A stretch of DNA of 64,000 bases from Microbacterium sp. 2FI (lineage in GTDB: Bacteria > Actinomycetota > Actinomycetes > Actinomycetales > Microbacteriaceae), in the NCBI RefSeq assembly GCF_005502885.1, contig NZ_SCMR01000010.1, forward strand, positions 62,001-126,000. Reading direction: 5' to 3'. This document shows positions 53,968 to 61,938 of the stretch, one piece after another. Each line of letters opens with the position of its first letter. The first letter of the stretch is position 1. The position numbers and the translations under genes were made by a program. The notes under the pieces are model-generated. The model saw only the letters and a program-made list of their open reading frames with translations, had not been told where the DNA came from and made no database searches.

Positions 53968-54906
53968 ATGGCCGTCGTCACCATTCGCCAGCTGCTCGAC
54001 AGCGGCGTCCACTTCGGGCACCAGACCCGCCGGTGGAACCCGAAAGTCAAGCGCTTCATCCTGACCGAGCGCAGCGGCATCCACATCATCGACCTGCAGC
54101 AGTCGCTCGCCTACATCGACAAGGCGTACGAGTTCGTCAAGGAGACGGTCGCCCACGGCGGCACCATCCTCTTCGTCGGAACGAAGAAGCAGGCGCAGGA
54201 GATCATCGCCGAGCAGGCGACGCGTGTCGGCCAGCCGTACGTGAACCAGCGCTGGCTCGGTGGCCTCCTCACGAACTTCTCGACGGTGTCCAAGCGCCTC
54301 GCCCGCATGAAGGAGCTCGAAGAGCTCGACTTCGAGGATCCGGCGTCGACCGGCTTCACCAAGAAGGAGCTCCTGCTCAAGAAGCGCGAGCTCGACAAGC
54401 TGCACAAGTCGCTCGGCGGCATCCGCAACCTCCAGAAGACGCCTTCGGCGATCTGGGTCGTCGACGCCAAGCGCGAGCACCTCGCGATCAACGAGGCCGC
54501 CAAGCTCGGCATCCCCGTGATCGGCATCCTCGACACGAACGCCGACCCGGACGAGTTCCAGTACCCGATCCCCGGCAACGACGACGCGATCCGCTCGGTG
54601 AGCCTGCTCACCCGCGTCATCGCCGACGCCGCGGCCGAGGGCCTCATCCAGCGTCACCAGCCCACCGACGAGTCGGCGGACGCCGAGCCGCTCGCTGACT
54701 GGGAGCGCGAGCTTCTCGAGCAGGGCGCTGCCGCCGAGGTCGCCGAAGCGGTCGTCGAGGCCGTCCTCGAGGCTGAGGCGGAGGCCGGTGTCGAGGTTCT
54801 CGAGATCGACGTGGTCGAGGTCGTCACCGAGACCGCCGACGGCATCGAGGTCGAGGTCGTCGAGGTGGACGTCGTCGAGGCGCCCGCCGAGAAGTCGGCC
54901 GAGTAG
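53968..54906 (+). CDS. rpsB: 30S ribosomal protein S2
   Basis: The first ~245 residues are typical S2 ([55 protein letters not shown]). The protein is 312 aa because of an unusual C-terminal tail dominated by Val and Glu from about residue 255. Tails on S2 are common in actinobacteria; this one is long and repetitive. tsf follows after a 10-bp hairpin. Confidence 0.97.
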   Translation: MAVVTIRQLLDSGVHFGHQTRRWNPKVKRFILTERSGIHIIDLQQSLAYIDKAYEFVKETVAHGGTILFVGTKKQAQEIIAEQATRVGQPYVNQRWLGGLLTNFSTVSKRLARMKELEELDFEDPASTGFTKKELLLKKRELDKLHKSLGGIRNLQKTPSAIWVVDAKREHLAINEAAKLGIPVIGILDTNADPDEFQYPIPGNDDAIRSVSLLTRVIADAAAEGLIQRHQPTDESADAEPLADWERELLEQGAAAEVAEAVVEAVLEAEAEAGVEVLEIDVVEVVTETADGIEVEVVEVDVVEAPAEKSAE

Positions 54907-54923
54907 TCCCTCACCCCCTTTTC

Positions 54924-54956
54924 GCCCGGCGCCGCACCACCGTGCCGGCGCCGGGC
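54924..54956 (+). other. Hairpin between rpsB and tsf
   Basis: GCCCGGCGCC (54924-54933) pairs with GGCGCCGGGC (54947-54956), loop 13 nt, with CCCCTTTT before rather than after it. Likely an RNA-stability or attenuation element rather than a full terminator. Confidence 0.5.
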
Positions 54957-54995
54957 ACCCACGACAACTCATCACTACCAAGGAGCCGCCACACC

Positions 54996-55823
54996 ATGGC
55001 AAACTTCACGATCGCCGACATCAAGGCGCTGCGTGACCAGCTCGGCACGGGCATGGTCGACACGAAGAAGGCGCTCGAAGAGGCCGACGGAGACGTCGAG
55101 AAGGCCGTCGAGATCCTCCGTCTGAAGGGTGCGAAGGGCAACGCCAAGCGCGCTGACCGTTCCACGAGCGAGGGCCTGGTCGCCGCGCGCGAGCAGGACG
55201 GCAAGGTCACTCTGATCGAGCTCGCGTGCGAGACCGACTTCGTCGCGAAGAACGAGCGCTTCATCGCGCTGGCAGACAAGGTCGCCGATGCGGCGGCCGC
55301 CGTCGCCGCCGACTCCGTCGAGGCTGCACTCGCTGCCGCCGCGGGTTCGCAGACCGTCGCAGCGCTCATCGACGACGAGGCCGCGATCATCGGCGAGAAG
55401 GTGGAGCTCCGCCGCGTGCGCACCCTCTCGGGCGACAAGTTCGAGGTCTACCTGCACAAGACCAGCAAGGACCTGCCCCCGCAGGTCGGTGTCGTGCTGG
55501 CGTACTCGGGTGACGACGCCGAGACGGCTCGCAGCCTCGCGCAGCACATCTCGTTCGCCAACCCCTCCTACCTGACGCGCGACGAGGTCCCCGAGGCCGA
55601 GGTCGAGAAGGAGCGCGAGATCGTCACCGAGATCTCACGCAACGAGGGCAAGCCCGAGGCTGCCCTGCCGAAGATCGTCGAAGGCCGCGTGAACGCGTTC
55701 TTCAAGCAGGTCTCCCTCCTCGACCAGGACTACGCGAAGGACAACAAGCTGTCCGTCGCCCAGGTCGCCAAGGACGCGGGCCTGACCCTCACGGGCTTCG
55801 CCCGCTTCAAGGTCGGCGCGTAA
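54996..55823 (+). CDS. tsf: Elongation factor Ts
   Basis: EF-Ts exchanges GDP for GTP on EF-Tu. The 275-aa protein has the UBA-like N-terminus (IADIKALRDQLGTGMVDTKK), the core ELACETDFVAKNERF motif that contacts EF-Tu, and the C-terminal module. ATG 54996 has AAGGAG about 10 nt upstream. Co-transcribed with rpsB and followed by a strong terminator. Confidence 0.97.
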   Translation: MANFTIADIKALRDQLGTGMVDTKKALEEADGDVEKAVEILRLKGAKGNAKRADRSTSEGLVAAREQDGKVTLIELACETDFVAKNERFIALADKVADAAAAVAADSVEAALAAAAGSQTVAALIDDEAAIIGEKVELRRVRTLSGDKFEVYLHKTSKDLPPQVGVVLAYSGDDAETARSLAQHISFANPSYLTRDEVPEAEVEKEREIVTEISRNEGKPEAALPKIVEGRVNAFFKQVSLLDQDYAKDNKLSVAQVAKDAGLTLTGFARFKVGA

Positions 55824-55832
55824 CACCTCGAG

Positions 55833-55865
55833 AAGGCCCGCATCGGATTCCGGTGCGGGCCTTTT
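55833..55865 (+). terminator. Intrinsic terminator after tsf
   Basis: AAGGCCCGCA (55833-55842) pairs with TGCGGGCCTT (55854-55863), extended inward by further pairs, and runs into TTTTCTC. Ends the rpsB-tsf unit 10 nt after the tsf stop. Confidence 0.85.
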
Positions 55866-55906
55866 CTCATGCCCTTCGGTAGTTTGTCGTCAACGAGAGG
55901 ATCGTC

Positions 55907-56626
55907 GTGATCAATGAGACCACCGGGCGCCGTCGCGTCCTCCTGAAGCTGTCGGGTGAGGCGTTCGGCGGAGGCCAGCTCGGCGTCAACCCCGACGTGG
56001 TCAGCCAGATGGCCCGCGAGATCGCCGCCGCTGTGGACCGCGTCGAGATCGCCGTCGTCGTGGGAGGCGGCAACTTCTTCCGCGGTGCCGAGCTCAGCCA
56101 GCGCGGCATGGACCGCGGTCGCGCCGACTACATGGGCATGCTCGGTACGGTCATGAACGCCCTGGCCCTGCAGGACTTCCTCGAGCAGGCGGGTGCCGCG
56201 ACGCGCGTGCAGTCGGCCATCTCGATGACGCAGGTCGCCGAGCCCTACATCCCGCGGCGGGCCGAGCGCCACATGGAGAAGGGCCGCGTGGTCATCTTCG
56301 GCGCCGGCGCGGGGCTGCCGTACTTCTCCACCGACACCGTGGCTGCCCAGCGCGCGCTCGAGATCGACGCGCAGGAGGTGCTCGTCGCCAAGAACGGCGT
56401 GGACGGCGTGTACACCGCCGATCCCAACAAGGATCCCTCGGCGACCAAGATCGATCGCATCACCTACCTCGACGCCCTGCAGCGCGGGCTCAAGGTGGTC
56501 GACTCGACGGCGTTCAGCCTCTGCATGGACAATCGCATGGACATGCGCGTGTTCGGCATGGAGCCGGCCGGCAACGTCACGCGGGCGCTTCTGGGCGAAC
56601 CGATCGGCACGCTGGTCACGGCTTGA
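55907..56626 (+). CDS. pyrH: Uridylate kinase (UMP kinase)
   Basis: PyrH converts UMP to UDP. The 239-aa protein is the hexameric bacterial type: [49 protein letters not shown] and the C-terminal [17 protein letters not shown] 55907 is preceded by GAGAGG about 6 nt upstream. It follows the tsf terminator, so it has its own promoter; a TAGTTT at 55880-55885 is a possible -10. Confidence 0.96.
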   Translation: MINETTGRRRVLLKLSGEAFGGGQLGVNPDVVSQMAREIAAAVDRVEIAVVVGGGNFFRGAELSQRGMDRGRADYMGMLGTVMNALALQDFLEQAGAATRVQSAISMTQVAEPYIPRRAERHMEKGRVVIFGAGAGLPYFSTDTVAAQRALEIDAQEVLVAKNGVDGVYTADPNKDPSATKIDRITYLDALQRGLKVVDSTAFSLCMDNRMDMRVFGMEPAGNVTRALLGEPIGTLVTA

Positions 56627-56641
56627 CCGGGTCACCCCCGA

Positions 56642-56647
56642 TAGACT
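56642..56647 (+). promoter_or_regulatory. Possible -10 of frr
   Basis: TAGACT lies about 30 nt before the frr start, giving a short leader that carries the AAGGAG at 56667-56672. Confidence 0.35.
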
Positions 56648-56677
56648 TGCCCACGCCCCATCTATGAAGGAGACACT

Positions 56678-57232
56678 GTGATCTCGGACGTCTTGGCCGA
56701 TGCCGGAGCGCGCATGGACCGCGCCGTCGAGGCTGCGAAGGAGGACTTCGCGACGGTTCGCACGGGACGAGCGAACCCCCAGCTGTTCCAGAAGATCCCG
56801 GTGGACTACTACGGCACTCCGACGCCGCTCGCGCAACTCGCGTCGATCAACAGCCCCGAGGCCCGCTCGCTGATCATCACGCCGTACGACAAGTCGGCTC
56901 TCAAGGCCATCGAGCAGGCGATCCGCGATATCCCGAACCTCGGTGTCAACCCGACGAACGACGGCAATCTCGTCCGCATCACGATGCCCGAACTCACCGA
57001 GGAACGGCGCAAGGAGTACGTCAAGCTCGTCCGTTCGAAGGGCGAGGACCACAAGGTCCACCTCCGCGGCATCCGTCGCAAGTCCAAGGACGAGCTGGAC
57101 GGACTCAAGAGCGATGTCGGCGAGGACGAGCTGGCCCGTGCGGAGAAGGAGCTCGATGCGCTCACGCGCGCACACGTCGACGCGATCGACGACGCGCTCA
57201 AGCGCAAAGAGACCGAGCTCCTCGAAGTCTGA
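56678..57232 (+). CDS. frr: Ribosome recycling factor
   Basis: RRF splits post-termination ribosomes with EF-G. The 184-aa protein has [23 protein letters not shown] and the long helical pair ([20 protein letters not shown]). GTG 56678 has AAGGAG 5 nt upstream, a strong ribosome site. cdsA starts 9 nt after the stop. Order pyrH-frr-cdsA is standard. Confidence 0.97.
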   Translation: MISDVLADAGARMDRAVEAAKEDFATVRTGRANPQLFQKIPVDYYGTPTPLAQLASINSPEARSLIITPYDKSALKAIEQAIRDIPNLGVNPTNDGNLVRITMPELTEERRKEYVKLVRSKGEDHKVHLRGIRRKSKDELDGLKSDVGEDELARAEKELDALTRAHVDAIDDALKRKETELLEV

Positions 57233-57241
57233 GGCTCCGAT

Positions 57242-58291
57242 ATGACCGATGCGTCTGGGCAGGACCCGGGGGAGGCCGACCAGCCCGACGTTCCGCTGAC
57301 CCGGCGCGATGCCGCTGAAGCGCGTCGCTCGGTGCCTGCGGCCGCGGAGCCGACGGCGGCCTTCCAGGCCCACGTCCGCGCCGCCCGCAGTGAGTTCGAG
57401 AGCCAGGTCGCGCACGCTCGTGCCGAGTTCGAGGAGGCGAACGAGCGTATCAAGGAGCGCACCGGACGAGACCTCCTCCTCGCGACGGTCATCGGACTGG
57501 CGATCGGCGCTGTGCTGATCCTCTCTCTCATCTTCGTGAAGTGGGCGTTCGTCGTCTTCGCGCTCGGAGCGGCGCTTCTCGGAATCTTCGAGTTCTCGCG
57601 GGCGCTCGTCGCGTCCGGGCGGCGCGTGGATCTCGTTCCTCAGCTCGTCGTCGCGACCGGGCTCATCCTGACCGCGGCGTTCCTGGATCTGTGGCTGCAC
57701 TGGGTCGCGCTCTTCGTCGCCGTCGCGTTCGTGGTCGTCTGGCGACTCGTCGCACAGATGGCGGCGCATGACGCGCGCCGGTACGGCGATGTGCTCTCCG
57801 ATGTTCTCGTGGCCTCGCTGATCCAGCTCTACGTCGCCTTCCTCGCCAGCATGTGCGTGGTCCTCCTGCGCCAGGACGGCGGCGAATGGTGGGTGCTCGC
57901 CTTCATCATCGTCGCCGTCGCCTCGGACACGGGCGCCTACGCTGCCGGCATCATGTTCGGGCGGCACCCGATGGCCCCCAGGATCAGTCCGAAGAAGACG
58001 TGGGAGGGCTTCGCCGGCGCCGTGGTGGCAGCGATGATCGCGGGCGTTCTGCTCGGTCTCTTCATGCTCGGCATCCCGTGGTGGACGGGCGTGATCTTCG
58101 GAATCGTGATCCTGGTCACGGCGACCGCCGGCGACCTGGGAGAATCGATGATCAAGCGCGATCTCGGCATCAAGGACATGAGCTCCTGGCTGCCGGGCCA
58201 CGGCGGCGTGCTGGATCGCCTCGATTCGATCCTTCCCTCGGCCACTGGCGCGCTCGCCTTGTATTACCTCTTCACCCCCCTGGTGGCATGA
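57242..58291 (+). CDS. cdsA: Phosphatidate cytidylyltransferase
   Basis: CdsA makes CDP-diacylglycerol, precursor of anionic phospholipids. The 349-aa protein has a soluble N-terminus of about 80 residues (longer than in E. coli, with a helical EFESQVAHARAEFEEAN segment), about eight membrane helices, and the family signature near the end: SPKKTWEGFAGA and GDLGESMIKRDLGIKDMSSW. ATG 57242. The next gene starts inside its stop (ATGA). Confidence 0.94.
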   Translation: MTDASGQDPGEADQPDVPLTRRDAAEARRSVPAAAEPTAAFQAHVRAARSEFESQVAHARAEFEEANERIKERTGRDLLLATVIGLAIGAVLILSLIFVKWAFVVFALGAALLGIFEFSRALVASGRRVDLVPQLVVATGLILTAAFLDLWLHWVALFVAVAFVVVWRLVAQMAAHDARRYGDVLSDVLVASLIQLYVAFLASMCVVLLRQDGGEWWVLAFIIVAVASDTGAYAAGIMFGRHPMAPRISPKKTWEGFAGAVVAAMIAGVLLGLFMLGIPWWTGVIFGIVILVTATAGDLGESMIKRDLGIKDMSSWLPGHGGVLDRLDSILPSATGALALYYLFTPLVA

Positions 58292-58851
58292 TGACGACGA
58301 CCGACACGGCCCCGGCCGGGTTCCCTGAGACGCGCGGACGCGAGAAAGGGTACGAGAAGAAGGCTGTCGACAACTTCCTCACGCGAGCCCGCGTCGCCTT
58401 CGAAGCGGATGCCGAGCCGCTGACTGCCGCCGAGGTGCGGGCTGTCGCGTTCCCCCTGGTGCGGCACGGTTACACCATCGCGTCGGTCGACGCAGCGCTC
58501 GGCCGCATCGAAGACGCCTTCGCCGCGCGCGAACGCGAGGCGGCGCTGTCGCAGCGCGGCGCACGCGCGTGGGTCGGACAGACACGTGAGACGGCCCAGG
58601 TCGTGCTCGATCGGCTCGCGCGCCCGCGCAAACACCGCTTCGATCGGGTGAGCGCCCTCCGCTACGGCTACCGCGTCGCGGAGGTCGATCTCGTCGCCGA
58701 CAAGATCGCGAAGTACCTCGAGACGGGCGACAGCATCACCGTCGAACAGGTGCGCAGTGTGGCTTTCCGCATGGACCGCCGTGGCTACCGCGAGTCGCAG
58801 GTCGACGCCGTCCTCGACGCCGTCATCGAGGTGATGCTCGCGGTCCGCTGA
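58288..58851 (+). CDS. DivIVA-domain protein
   Basis: A 187-aa soluble protein with two or three short DivIVA-type repeats: GYEKKAVDNFLTRARVAFE, then RHGYTIASVDAALGRIEDAF and YRVAEVDLVADKIAKYLE. Full DivIVA/Wag31 has a long coiled coil, absent here, so this is a short relative. ATG 58288 overlaps the cdsA stop; a second ATG follows at 58291. Coupling to cdsA suggests a link to membrane or polar growth, but that is inference. Confidence 0.8.
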   Translation: MMTTTDTAPAGFPETRGREKGYEKKAVDNFLTRARVAFEADAEPLTAAEVRAVAFPLVRHGYTIASVDAALGRIEDAFAAREREAALSQRGARAWVGQTRETAQVVLDRLARPRKHRFDRVSALRYGYRVAEVDLVADKIAKYLETGDSITVEQVRSVAFRMDRRGYRESQVDAVLDAVIEVMLAVR

Positions 58852-58905
58852 GGCCGCGACTCCTCCCTCCGTGCGGCTCAGATGGCATGCTCAGGCGAGG
58901 GTCGC

Positions 58906-58911
58906 TAGACT
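58906..58911 (+). promoter_or_regulatory. -10 box of the transglycosylase-like gene
   Basis: TAGACT lies 10 nt before GTG 58922. Confidence 0.45.
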
Positions 58912-58921
58912 CGGGGGCACT

Positions 58922-59653
58922 GTGACTTCCGGAAACGAGCTGATCCCCACACGCCGCGCGCGTCGCCAGGATGTGGCGACCGTCGCCGAGACGGTCCCTC
59001 AGACACCCCGTCATCCCGCCCCCGCGGCGCCCCGCTGGTCTCGCCGCAGAGGCGTCATGGGCGTGTTCGCGGCGTTCGCAGTAGTCGGATTCGCAGCGGC
59101 GTACATCGGCCCGACGGGCGCCGCGATCGCCGAAGCGAACGCCGACGATGCCACGATCTCGCTGTATGCGAGCTCGATCGACGACATCCAGACGCGCGCC
59201 GTCGACGCCGAGGCCGTCGCCGAGGCGCCCGTCCTCGAGCGCGAGGGCTACACGGTGTACGTCAAGCCGAAGCCGAAGCCCAAGCCTGCACCGGTTGCGG
59301 CGAGCACCGGCGGATCGTCGGGATGGAGCCCGCCCTTCGTGACGCCCGATCCCGGAAGCGCCCAGGCGATCGCGTACGACATGGTGAAGGCTCGGGGCTG
59401 GGGCGACGATGAGTTCGCGTGCCTCGTGGCGCTGTGGAACAAGGAATCAGGGTGGCGCGTCAACGCCTACAACGCCTCGAGCGGCGCCTACGGCATCCCG
59501 CAGTCGCTGCCCGGCAGCAAGATGGGCAGCGCCGGCGCGGACTGGGAGACCAACCCCGCGACGCAGATCACCTGGGGTCTCGGCTACATCGGAGGCCGCT
59601 ACGGCACGCCGTGCGGCGCATGGGGACACTCGCAGAGCGTCGGCTGGTACTGA
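58922..59653 (+). CDS. Secreted lytic-transglycosylase-like protein
   Basis: A 243-aa protein with an Arg-rich N-terminus, one membrane/signal segment (GVMGVFAAFAVVGFAAAYIG), a linker with KPKPKPKPAP, and a C-terminal SLT-like domain: FACLVALWNKESGWRVNAYN holds the catalytic Glu, then SGAYGIPQSLPG. Such domains cut peptidoglycan glycan strands outside the cell. GTG 58922 follows a TAGACT box. It is followed 4 nt later by a small zinc-ribbon gene. Confidence 0.85.
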   Translation: MTSGNELIPTRRARRQDVATVAETVPQTPRHPAPAAPRWSRRRGVMGVFAAFAVVGFAAAYIGPTGAAIAEANADDATISLYASSIDDIQTRAVDAEAVAEAPVLEREGYTVYVKPKPKPKPAPVAASTGGSSGWSPPFVTPDPGSAQAIAYDMVKARGWGDDEFACLVALWNKESGWRVNAYNASSGAYGIPQSLPGSKMGSAGADWETNPATQITWGLGYIGGRYGTPCGAWGHSQSVGWY

Positions 59654-59657
59654 TCCC

Positions 59658-59942
59658 ATGCCGCGGTCGCACCGCCGCCGGCGCGAAGGGAGCGGCGACG
59701 ACTCGTTCGATCGACTCCTGGCCGGATGGAAGCGGACCGAGATGCGGCGTGGCGTCGAATGGACGGTGCAGCCGGTGTCGGGATCGCAGTCCCAGAAGCC
59801 CTACACCTGCCCAGGCTGCGGGCGAACGATAGATCCGGGAACAGCCCATCTCGTCGCCTGGCGCGCCGACGGCGTGCTGGGCGACCGCGCCGACCTCGCC
59901 GCCCGGCGTCATTGGCACACGACCTGCTGGAAGATCGGCTGA
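59658..59942 (+). CDS. Small zinc-ribbon-like protein (94 aa)
   Basis: An Arg-rich N-terminus, then CPGCGRTIDPG and RHWHTTCW: a Cys-Cys...His-Cys set likely to bind one zinc. No catalytic motif. Homologues in Microbacterium are sometimes labelled ATP/GTP-binding, which this sequence does not support. It sits 1 nt before an alpha/beta hydrolase gene, so the two are translated together. Function unknown. Confidence 0.7.
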   Translation: MPRSHRRRREGSGDDSFDRLLAGWKRTEMRRGVEWTVQPVSGSQSQKPYTCPGCGRTIDPGTAHLVAWRADGVLGDRADLAARRHWHTTCWKIG

Positions 59943-59943
59943 C

Positions 59944-60672
59944 ATGGAGATCCGAGGACCGCTGCTCCTCCCCGCGCGACGCGAAGACGTCGAGTTCGAG
60001 ACGCTCGACGGGTTGCGCCTCGTGGGGGAACTCGCGCAGCCGGCCGAGCGTGATCCCCTCGCCACGCTCGTGACCCTCCATCCGCTGCCGACCGCCGGCG
60101 GGTTCATGGACTCGCACATCTTCCGCAAGGCCGCGGGGCGCCTCCCTGCGCTCGCGGATCTGGCGGTGCTCCGCTTCAACACCCGCGGAACGACGTCGCC
60201 CCGCGGCACGAGCGAGGGCGCATTCGACGGGGGACGCGCCGAGGCTTTCGACGTCGCCGCCGCAGTGGATTTCGCACGGGAGCGCGGGCTTCCGCGCCCC
60301 TGGCTCGTCGGCTGGTCGTTCGGGACCGAACTCGCTCTGAAGTACGGCCGCGACCACGACGTCGAGGGCATCATCCTGCTCTCGCCACCGCTGCACCGTG
60401 CCAAGCCCGCAGAGGTGGCGGCCTGGGCGGGGGATGAGCGACCGGTGATCGTCCTCATTCCCGAGTTCGACGACTATCTCCGACCGGACGAAGCGGCCGA
60501 GCGCTTCGCAAGCGTGCCGCACGCGACCCTCGTGCCCGTCGAGGGCGGGAAGCATCTGTGGGTCGGCGAGAATCAGACCCGCCGCGTGCTCACAGAGATC
60601 GTCGCCGCGGTCAACCCCGACGCGCTGCCGCTGCCCACGATCTGGACAGGGCCGGGCGAAGACGAGGGCTGA
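59944..60672 (+). CDS. Alpha/beta hydrolase
   Basis: A 242-aa cytoplasmic protein with the strand-nucleophile-helix motif GWSFGTELALKYG (Ser in GxSxG), TLHPLPTAGG for the oxyanion region, an acidic residue in IPEFDDYLRP and His in EGGKHLWVG, completing a catalytic triad. The substrate is unknown; it resembles the short DUF-type dienelactone hydrolase-like esterases. Start ATG 59944, 1 nt after the zinc-ribbon gene. Confidence 0.82.
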   Translation: MEIRGPLLLPARREDVEFETLDGLRLVGELAQPAERDPLATLVTLHPLPTAGGFMDSHIFRKAAGRLPALADLAVLRFNTRGTTSPRGTSEGAFDGGRAEAFDVAAAVDFARERGLPRPWLVGWSFGTELALKYGRDHDVEGIILLSPPLHRAKPAEVAAWAGDERPVIVLIPEFDDYLRPDEAAERFASVPHATLVPVEGGKHLWVGENQTRRVLTEIVAAVNPDALPLPTIWTGPGEDEG

Positions 60673-60700
60673 CGCGACCGCCGCCCGGCGTCAGCATCCG

Positions 60701-61759
60701 CTATCGCTCGTTCTGCCGGGGGATCACGACCTGGCGGTAGATGATCAGTACGCTCGCGGCCACCGGGATCGCGACGAGCGCGCCGAGGAGCCCCAGCAGC
60801 GATCCACCTGCGAGGGCGGCGATCACGACCACCGCACCGGGAACGGCGACGGCGCGGCCCATGATGCGCGGGGAGATCACGTAGGCCTCGATCTGCATGT
60901 AGATCAGGTAGTAGATGGCGGCGATGAGCGCGGTCGTGGGAGACCCGAGGCCGGGGATGAGGCACGTGAGCACGATGATCGTCGAGCCGGTGAGCGTGCC
61001 CACCAGCGGGATGAGCGAGAAGAAGAACGCGATGACGGCGAGCACCGCGGGGAATGGCGCGTCGATGATGGTGAGGAAGATCGCGCTGAGGACACCGTTG
61101 ATCACACCGAGGCTGAGTTGCCCGATGACGTAGTAGCCGACCGAGTCGGTGATCTGCTCACCGAGGTCGATGAAGCGCTCGCGCTTGGAAGCGGGGACGA
61201 GTTGGTAGACGGCGCGCTTGAGGCTCGGCGTCGACGCCGTGAAGTAGATCGTCAGGATCAGCACGATGAAGGCGCCGGCGAACCCGCCGAGGATCGCCCC
61301 GCCGATGGCGATGAGGCCGCCGCCGATCGCGCCGTAGTCGAGCGAGGCGATCCATTCCTGAACGTACTGGAACACCTCGTCGACCTGCAGCTGCGGGAAC
61401 TGCGCCGTCATCCAGTCGCGCAGCTCGGAGATCGGATCCCATTCACCGCCTTCGACGAGTTCCTGGATGGCTTCGACCAGCTGCGAGATCTGCTGCACGA
61501 TGATGGGGATCACCATCAAGATGATCCCGGCGAAGGCCGCGAGGACCGCGAGGATCGTGATGAGCACCGCCGCCCAGCGGGGGAGCTTGCGCCGTTCGAG
61601 CCACGCGACGACGGGGTCGAGGCCGAGCGAGAGGAACAGCGCCGTGCCGACGTAAAGCAGAATCGTCGAGAGGGTCTGGATGCTGCCGATGAGCAGCAGT
61701 CCCAAGCCCACGCCCAGGGTTCCGACGAACGCCACCCGGAAGGGATTGTGCACCTTCAT
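60701..61759 (-). CDS. AI-2E family transporter
   Basis: A 352-aa membrane protein with about seven helices, including paired N-terminal helices (VGTLGVGLGLLLIGSIQTL, ILLYVGTALFLSLGLDPVVA), a soluble segment near 90-150, and the family signature near FFFSLIPLVGTLTGS. The family exports AI-2 in a few bacteria but includes ion antiporters and many untested members. ATG 61759 is preceded by GGGAGGAGGG. Convergent with the hydrolase gene. Confidence 0.88.
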   Translation of the reverse strand: MKVHNPFRVAFVGTLGVGLGLLLIGSIQTLSTILLYVGTALFLSLGLDPVVAWLERRKLPRWAAVLITILAVLAAFAGIILMVIPIIVQQISQLVEAIQELVEGGEWDPISELRDWMTAQFPQLQVDEVFQYVQEWIASLDYGAIGGGLIAIGGAILGGFAGAFIVLILTIYFTASTPSLKRAVYQLVPASKRERFIDLGEQITDSVGYYVIGQLSLGVINGVLSAIFLTIIDAPFPAVLAVIAFFFSLIPLVGTLTGSTIIVLTCLIPGLGSPTTALIAAIYYLIYMQIEAYVISPRIMGRAVAVPGAVVVIAALAGGSLLGLLGALVAIPVAASVLIIYRQVVIPRQNER

Positions 61760-61874
61760 CCTGCTTCCCTCCTCCCGGCTGCGACCGCCGCGCATCCCGT
61801 TCCGTCAGGATACGCACACAAGGCGCTCAGGGACGGCAATGGCCCCTCCCGGGCGCCTCCCAGGTCGTATTCGC

Positions 61875-61880
61875 TAGTCT
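61875..61880 (+). promoter_or_regulatory. Possible -10 before the 622-aa membrane protein gene
   Basis: TAGTCT lies about 60 nt before GTG 61939, so this transcript would have a leader carrying GGAAAGG near 61922-61928. Confidence 0.35.
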
Positions 61881-61938
61881 GAAATGTCGAGTCGAGGGTC
61901 TGTCTCCGTCTGAACTGGCCCCGGAAAGGTGTTTCTTC

